Assembly (NCBI GenBank): GCA_011316305.1
Contig: SAUG01000069.1
Coordinates: forward strand, 248,001-312,000
Source of the DNA: Rusavskia elegans
Taxonomy: Eukaryota; Ascomycota; Lecanoromycetes; Teloschistales; Teloschistaceae
Direction of reading: 5' to 3'
DNA: 64,000 nucleotides
Positions 58,501 through 64,000 of this stretch are shown piece by piece. Made by a program: the position numbers and the translations under genes. Every line of letters starts with the position of its first letter. The first letter of the stretch is position 1. The notes below the pieces were generated by a model. It was not told the origin of the DNA. It ran no database searches and saw only the letters and a program-made list of their open reading frames with translations.

Positions 58501-61064
58501 CTCTGCAACCTCTTTACGCAGGAGTTGTTGGACAAGAATCAGCTCATCCATAAAGCATTCAACTACATCGGTGCCAACACTGACTTGATGAACTGGTTCA
58601 AGAACTTTGTCGAATACAACGGCGTGGACGAGATTGTAGAGAACAAGCCAAGACTAGGAGGAGACAAGGTTGTCCTCAGCAGTTGTCGCGGCCTCGGCCC
58701 TAGCTATCGTCTCCTACCGAAAAGAGAACGTCTAAGGGTCTGCAGCGGACGTGATGAGATGTGTCAAGAGGTCCTGAATGATGGATGGGTTTCGCATCCA
58801 ACCTGGGCATCCGAGGACTCTGGATTCATTGCCCATCGCAAGAACGTCTTCGAAGAGGCCATCCACCGCATCGAAGAGGAACGGCATGATTACGATTTCA
58901 ACATAGAGGCTTGTCTCCGAACAATACAATTGATCGAGCCAATCGTACAGCAACTTAAGCTCATGTCGGATGAAGAACGAGCTGTCTACACGCTGCCCCC
59001 AGGTCTCGGTGGACAAAGCGAAACAATCTATCGACGAGTGATTAAGAAAATATACAACCGAGTTCAAGGCGAACAGGTCATCGATGATCTCTTTCGCAAC
59101 CCGATAGGAGTCTTGCCGATCGTTCTGGGAAGGCTGAAACAAAAGGCCGAAGAGTGGAAAGCAGGCATGGTGAGTTGACTGCCTCTCCAGATGCACTTGA
59201 CGGCTGACATGGTTTGTAGCGTGAGTGGGAGAAGGTTTGGCGCGAACAGACCCACAAGATGTTCTGGAAGAGCCTAGATCATCAGGGTATCAACATCAAG
59301 ACCGCAGACAAACGGCAATTCCAACCCAAAGTTCTACTTACAGAAATCCAGATCAAGTATGAAGAGCAGAGACGACAGAAAGCCGTTTCATGGAAGGCGC
59401 CGCCGAGATACCAGTTCGCCTACGAATTTGAGGATTTGGATGTGATTCAAGATGCTTGCCATCTGATGCTGACCCATCTTCACAATTCCGACAAGGGCAA
59501 CGACGAAGACAAGAAACGACTTGAGAATTTCTTCACTACCTTCATCCCTACATTCTTTGGTATCGATCAAGCAGCATTTCAGGCGCATATGATCGATGTC
59601 CACGATAGCTCCCCTCCTAACGAAGAGATGGAAGATGAATCTGTCAACGAGGAACCAAGTAACGGCAGACCCCGCCGCGCGGCGAATGGGAAGAAAAGCA
59701 ATCTTCTACGCGGAGTCCTTGAGCGTAGCAAAGTCAACAAAGAGATCAACGGTCGAGAAAGCAAGGAGTCGACGCCTGACGTCTCTTCAATGGACGAAGA
59801 CGGTACGGTCTCCTTGGAAGCACCACAGGAACAGCTAGCCCATTTCGATATCATGGACCATCGCTGGATGGAGCATCCAAGCGTTGGCGAGACGGATCCC
59901 AAGGCCCCCTATACCCGCAACACATTCAATCTCTACGCTAGTCTCAACATCTACTGTTTCTTCCGCATGTTTCAAATGCTGTATGAGAGACTGCTAAATA
60001 TCAAAGACTTTGAACAGCGAGTCCACGAAGATGTCGCGCGATCGAGCGCACCCAAAGCAGCCTACGACCTTAATCTGATTCACAAGAAGCCAGCCGACTA
60101 CTTTGAAGATACCAGCGCTTCGGCCAATTACTATCAGCAGATAGTCGCGATGTGCGAAGATGTCATGAAACAGAAGATCGAAATGTCCCACGTGGAGGAA
60201 ACATTGCGAAGATTTTACATGGGGAAAGGATGGCAGTTGTACAGCTTCGATAAAATGCTCGCTGCTACCGCACGCTTTGCGATGCAGATCTTGGTGAGCG
60301 ATAACAAAGACAAGAGCCTCGAGATCGTCAACCTCTTCTACCACGATCGTGCTAGAGAGATCACGACCCACGACGCAGAGATCATCTACCGCAAGCAGGT
60401 GGACAAACTGACCAAAGACGCGGATATCTTCCGCATCTCCTTTGTGAGTTTTCATCACCCGTTCAAGTGATTAGAGACTGAGAAGTATATTTAGGCACCA
60501 AGAAGCCGAAAAGCAACCGTGGCCGTATTCAAAAAAGATGATCCGACATTCTCCATCGACGCTATGGAGGCCAGCAAACAATGGGCTTATTACATCTCGT
60601 CTTTCGGGATGCGCGAGGCGACCGAGGGGGTGCCAGCCGAGAAGATGCAATGGCCCTACCTTCGCCGTAACCTGCCGTCCAATCAACTCACGGAAGAACA
60701 ACTAAACAAGTCATATCTACCAGCCTGGAATGACGAAGGGCTCATTGCGCGCATCAATCCTGAGACGTACCGCATCTCGTTCAATGACGCTTGGACGGCC
60801 GACCGCTGGCTCCACCGCCCGCAAGTGCAGAGGAGGGGCTTGAAAGCCATGGCAGAGGGGACGAACGAGCGAAAGCAGAGAATGCGGGAGAAGTTCGAAA
60901 GCAACAGCGCGTGGATGAAAGACATGAGCAAAGGTGAGGTCGACCGGCTCAAGGAAGAATTCCAACGGTCAATCGCCCAAGGCTTTCCTAACGGAGAAGT
61001 ACTGCAAGATGAAGCAGCAGATAACGAACACCAAGTACATGACGAGGCCATGAACGGAGCTTGA
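55573..61064 (+). CDS. sin3: SIN3 transcriptional co-repressor scaffold
   Basis: Scaffold of the Rpd3/HDAC complex. A protein of about 1500 residues in roughly ten exons. The N-terminal part is Gln/Pro-rich with a charged run ([13 protein letters not shown]). PAH1 starts after a junction near 56725 ([23 protein letters not shown]; the second helix pair is [24 protein letters not shown]), PAH2 is [11 protein letters not shown] / [20 protein letters not shown], and PAH3 is [20 protein letters not shown] with [19 protein letters not shown]. The HDAC-interaction region includes [30 protein letters not shown] and [21 protein letters not shown]; the C-terminal Sin3 domain includes [24 protein letters not shown]. 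Introns interrupt PAH1 and PAH2. The identity is certain, but the first exon (55573-55682, [15 protein letters not shown]) and its acceptor are uncertain because several AGs keep phase. Confidence 0.93.
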
Positions 61065-61801
61065 TCCAGATTCGACAACGGCGTTGGAGGGCATCTGGAT
61101 TAGAGCGGTCAGTTGCAGGATGGCTTTGGATTGATGTCGGATGTTTTGGCATATCCCTGCTGTTCTCTGTACCATATTTGGCGTCATATTTGTTGCCTTT
61201 GCCAGGCTTTTAAGTAGAGATACCCATTTCAGACTCGAAAAGATGTGGTCGGAGAAGAGATGGAGATGAGGGAGTATTCGTGTATCTATTTTGTCCCATG
61301 TATCATGCAAAAAAAGCTCCTTTGTGCGACCAGATGGCTCCTCGTACATTAACTTCAAGCTGTGCAGTCAGTCGCCTGCATTCGCCTAGATGCTGGATGG
61401 TTGCGATAGGCCAAAAGGTGGCCATTGTGTCTCGTCTCTGTGTATTATGTAGCCTTATGTGACACTGCCACTCGGCGCCACGTGGCGTAGTACGCAAGCC
61501 AGGAACGTAACAGCGATGAAGTATAGAATGGTGGTGTGCACTTGCCATATTACCACCACACATTCTGACTCTGATGCGTAAAGTTGCTCAGGCGCAAAAC
61601 ACCCATGGGTCCTTACGTCTGTGATTCATTGAAGCAGAACCATATGCCTTTCAGCCTCCGGACAACACCGTTGATTGCGGATCGGTAGGACCAGCCATTG
61701 CATATCCACTCTACAACATTGCGGTCAGCCTGAAAAAAACAAGAGAATCATGGTCTGTTGATTGGCGAATGATTCTCCGTTCGAGCTTCCATTGACTTTT
61801 C
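61065..61801. other. Intergenic spacer
   Basis: About 740 bases: SIN3 3' flank and myosin promoter. Nothing else recognised. Confidence 0.5.
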
Positions 61802-64000
61802 ATGGTCCAGGCTGTAACGAAGCGCGCAGGACGTAAGAAAGACAACAACACGACGACCGGCCCTTCCAGCAGCCGTGGGGGGCAACAGCAGGTCAAGAAG
61901 GCTGTCTTTGAAAGCACCAAGAAGAAGGAGGTCGGCGTCTCAGATCTTACACTGTTGAGCAAGATCTCCAACGAGGCCATCAATGACAATCTTAAGAAGC
62001 GCTTCGAGAATGCCGAAATCTACGTACGCATAGGATCGAATACCTTCCCAAGCATACCGCCGACATAGCTGATGATGGTGCCAGACGTATATTGGCCATG
62101 TCTTGGTCTCGGTCAATCCCTTCCGAGATCGTAGGTACCACATCCGACGGCTGAGAGTCTGGGAGAGCTAATCATCTGCAGTGGGTATCTATACCGACAA
62201 GGTGCTGGACTCATATCGAGGCAAGAATCGACTCGAAACACCTCCTCATGTCTTCGCCGTTGCCGAGTCGTCTTACTATAACATGAACGCCTACAAAGAG
62301 AACCAATGTGTCATTATATCTGGCGAATCCGGCGCCGGAAAGACGGAAGCTGCGAAAAGGATCATGCAGTACATCGCAAGTGTATCCGGCGGCGGCGACT
62401 CTTCCATTCAGCAGATAAAAGATATGGTGCTCGCTACAAACCCCCTTCTGGAATCCTTTGGCAATGCAAAGACGCTGAGGAACAACAATTCTTCGAGGTT
62501 TGGAAAGTACTTGGAACTACAATTCAACGCCCAGGGGGAGCCGGTTGGAGCCAACATCACCAACTATTTGCTCGAAAAGTCAAGGGTCGTAGGACAAATT
62601 ACCAACGAGCGGAACTTCCACATCTTCTATCAGTTCGCCAAAGCTGCATCATCAAACCATAGGGGTAAGGCAATTTTCACGCCCCCAGGACAACAACGCT
62701 AATCCGGCTGCAGCGATATTCGGCATCCAACAACCGCAGTCGTACACCTACACGAGTCGCTCCGGTTGTTTCGATGTCCCAGGTATCGACGATGCCTCGG
62801 ACTTCAAGGATACCTTGAATGCCATGAAAATAATCGGGCTTTCGCAGGAGGAACAGGATGACATCTTTCGCATGCTAGCTAGCATCCTCTGGCTCGGCAA
62901 CGTTTCTTTCAGGGAAGACGACAATGGTAATGCGGCTATCACCGACCAATCTGTCGTCGACTTTGTGGCGTATCTGTTGGAGGTGGACTCCGCTCATGTG
63001 AACAAGGCTCTCACCATTCGTATCGTTGAAACAGCGCGAGGAGGTCGCAGAGGCTCTGTGTACGAAGTGCCCCTGAACCCTGCCCAATCGATGGCTGTGC
63101 GAGATGCTTTAGCCAAAGCAATCTACTTCAATCTTTTTGACTGGATTGTGGAGAGAATCAATGCTTCGCTGAAAGCTCGAGGGTCTGTGAAGAATTCGGT
63201 TGGAATTCTCGACATCTATGGCTTTGAGATCTTCGACAAAAACAGCTTTGAGCAGCTGTGCATCAACTACGTGAACGAAAAACTACAGCAGATCTTTATC
63301 CAACTCACGCTGAAGACGGAACAAGAAGAATACGCCAAAGAGCAAATACAGTGGACGCCCATCAATTACTTCGACAACAAGATCGTTTGCGAGCTGATCG
63401 AGGAAAAGAGGCCACCCGGAGTCTTTGCGGCATTGAACGACGCTTGTGCCACTGCTCACGCTGACCCCGGTGCTGCTGATCAGACTTTTGCGCAGAGACT
63501 GAATGCGCTTTCGAACCCACACTTCCAGCCTCGCCAGGGCCAATTCGTTGTCAAGCATTACGCTGGTGATGTGAGCTACGCCATCGAGGGTATGACGGAC
63601 AAGAACAAAGATCAATTGCTGAAGGATCTGTTGAATTTGGTTGGCGCAAGCCAAAATCCATTCGTGCACACAATCTTCCCACACCAGGTCAACCAGGATG
63701 ATAAACGAAGGCCGCCCACTGCCGGCGACAAAATCAAAGCATCAGCCAACGACCTTGTATCAACACTGATGAAGGCTCAACCTTCGTATATCAGGACAAT
63801 CAAGCCCAATGACAACAAGTCCCCTTCCGAGTATAACACGGCAAACGTCATGCATCAAATCAAATACCTGGGATTGCAGGAAAACGTACGAATCCGCAGA
63901 GCCGGCTTCGCCTACCGGCAGACTTTTGACAAGTTTGTGGAACGGTTCTTCCTTCTCTCGCCCAAAATCTCATATGCTGGCGAATATACGGGTAACCACG
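61802..64000 (+). CDS. Class I myosin motor (3' partial)
   Basis: Actin-based motor of endocytic patches and hyphal tips, orthologous to Aspergillus MyoA and yeast Myo3/5. The start [16 protein letters not shown] leads into [20 protein letters not shown]. Two short introns cut [18 protein letters not shown] and [15 protein letters not shown]; a third follows SSNHR. The motor includes the P-loop [13 protein letters not shown], switch [14 protein letters not shown], switch [22 protein letters not shown], and [14 protein letters not shown] near the actin-binding side. The TEDS-rule residue is the Ser of [10 protein letters not shown], which family knowledge makes a kinase target. The sequence ends at ISYAGEYTG, before the IQ, TH1 and SH3 parts, which lie outside. 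The family is fully conserved here and I see no break. Confidence 0.97.

Noticed and set aside
1..64000. Secondary-metabolite cluster, CRISPR, phage, transposase, rRNA or tRNA
   Set aside because: No PKS/NRPS/terpene genes, no spaced direct repeats, no transposase domains, and no recognisable A/B-box tRNA structure on reading; a tRNAscan or Rfam run would settle small RNAs.

Overview
This 64 kb window comes from the nuclear genome of a filamentous ascomycete (Pezizomycotina). The evidence is dense genes, many short GT-AG introns with GTAAGT-like donors and CTGAC/CTAAC-like branch sites, and family members typical of that group (WSC proteins, a cytosolic hybrid histidine kinase, DUF3602, Zn2Cys6 regulators, TamA-like factor). 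The myosin-I N-terminus and overall gene style look like Dothideomycetes, but that is only an impression. I see no prokaryotic, viral or transposase genes, no rRNA or CRISPR, and no tRNA that I could recognise by eye.

Left part (1-17 kb): an LSD1-type histone demethylase running off the left edge, F-actin capping protein beta, the MPH1/FANCM helicase, a small Gly-rich protein, a three-WSC-domain surface protein with a remarkable chain of mini-exons, mitochondrial methylmalonate-semialdehyde dehydrogenase, and calnexin. Middle (17-40 kb): methylthioribulose-1-phosphate dehydratase, an F-box-like protein followed by two small, apparently related orphan genes, ATP synthase gamma divergent from DNA topoisomerase I, an NAD-dependent epimerase-like protein, a BAH-PHD chromatin reader, a CBS-domain protein divergent from a mitochondrial phosphate carrier, a DUF3602 protein, a DUF202 membrane protein and a secreted tyrosinase. 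Right part (40-64 kb): a PAS-containing hybrid histidine kinase, a long inverted repeat in its downstream spacer, a DHH (RecJ-like) phosphoesterase with a PCNA-binding-like tail, a BTB gene broken by an in-frame stop, a TamA/Dal81-like transcription factor, a small fasciclin-domain protein, the SIN3 co-repressor and the 5' part of class I myosin.

Most genes are conserved housekeeping genes and do not form a pathway or secondary-metabolite cluster. Loose themes are chromatin control (LSD1, BAH-PHD, SIN3), DNA metabolism (MPH1, TOP1, DHH protein), cortical actin (capping protein beta, myosin I), mitochondrial metabolism (MMSDH, ATP synthase gamma, phosphate carrier) and the cell surface (WSC protein, tyrosinase, FAS1 protein). 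Exon boundaries given here were worked out by hand from splice motifs, reading phase and family conservation; where the phases close exactly I give protein lengths. The most unusual observations are the phase-2 mini-exon ladder in the WSC gene, the nonsense-interrupted BTB gene, the roughly 70-bp-arm inverted repeat near 45.7 kb, the possible dual start and PIP-like tail of the DHH protein, and the tandem orphan pair at 20.5-22 kb.
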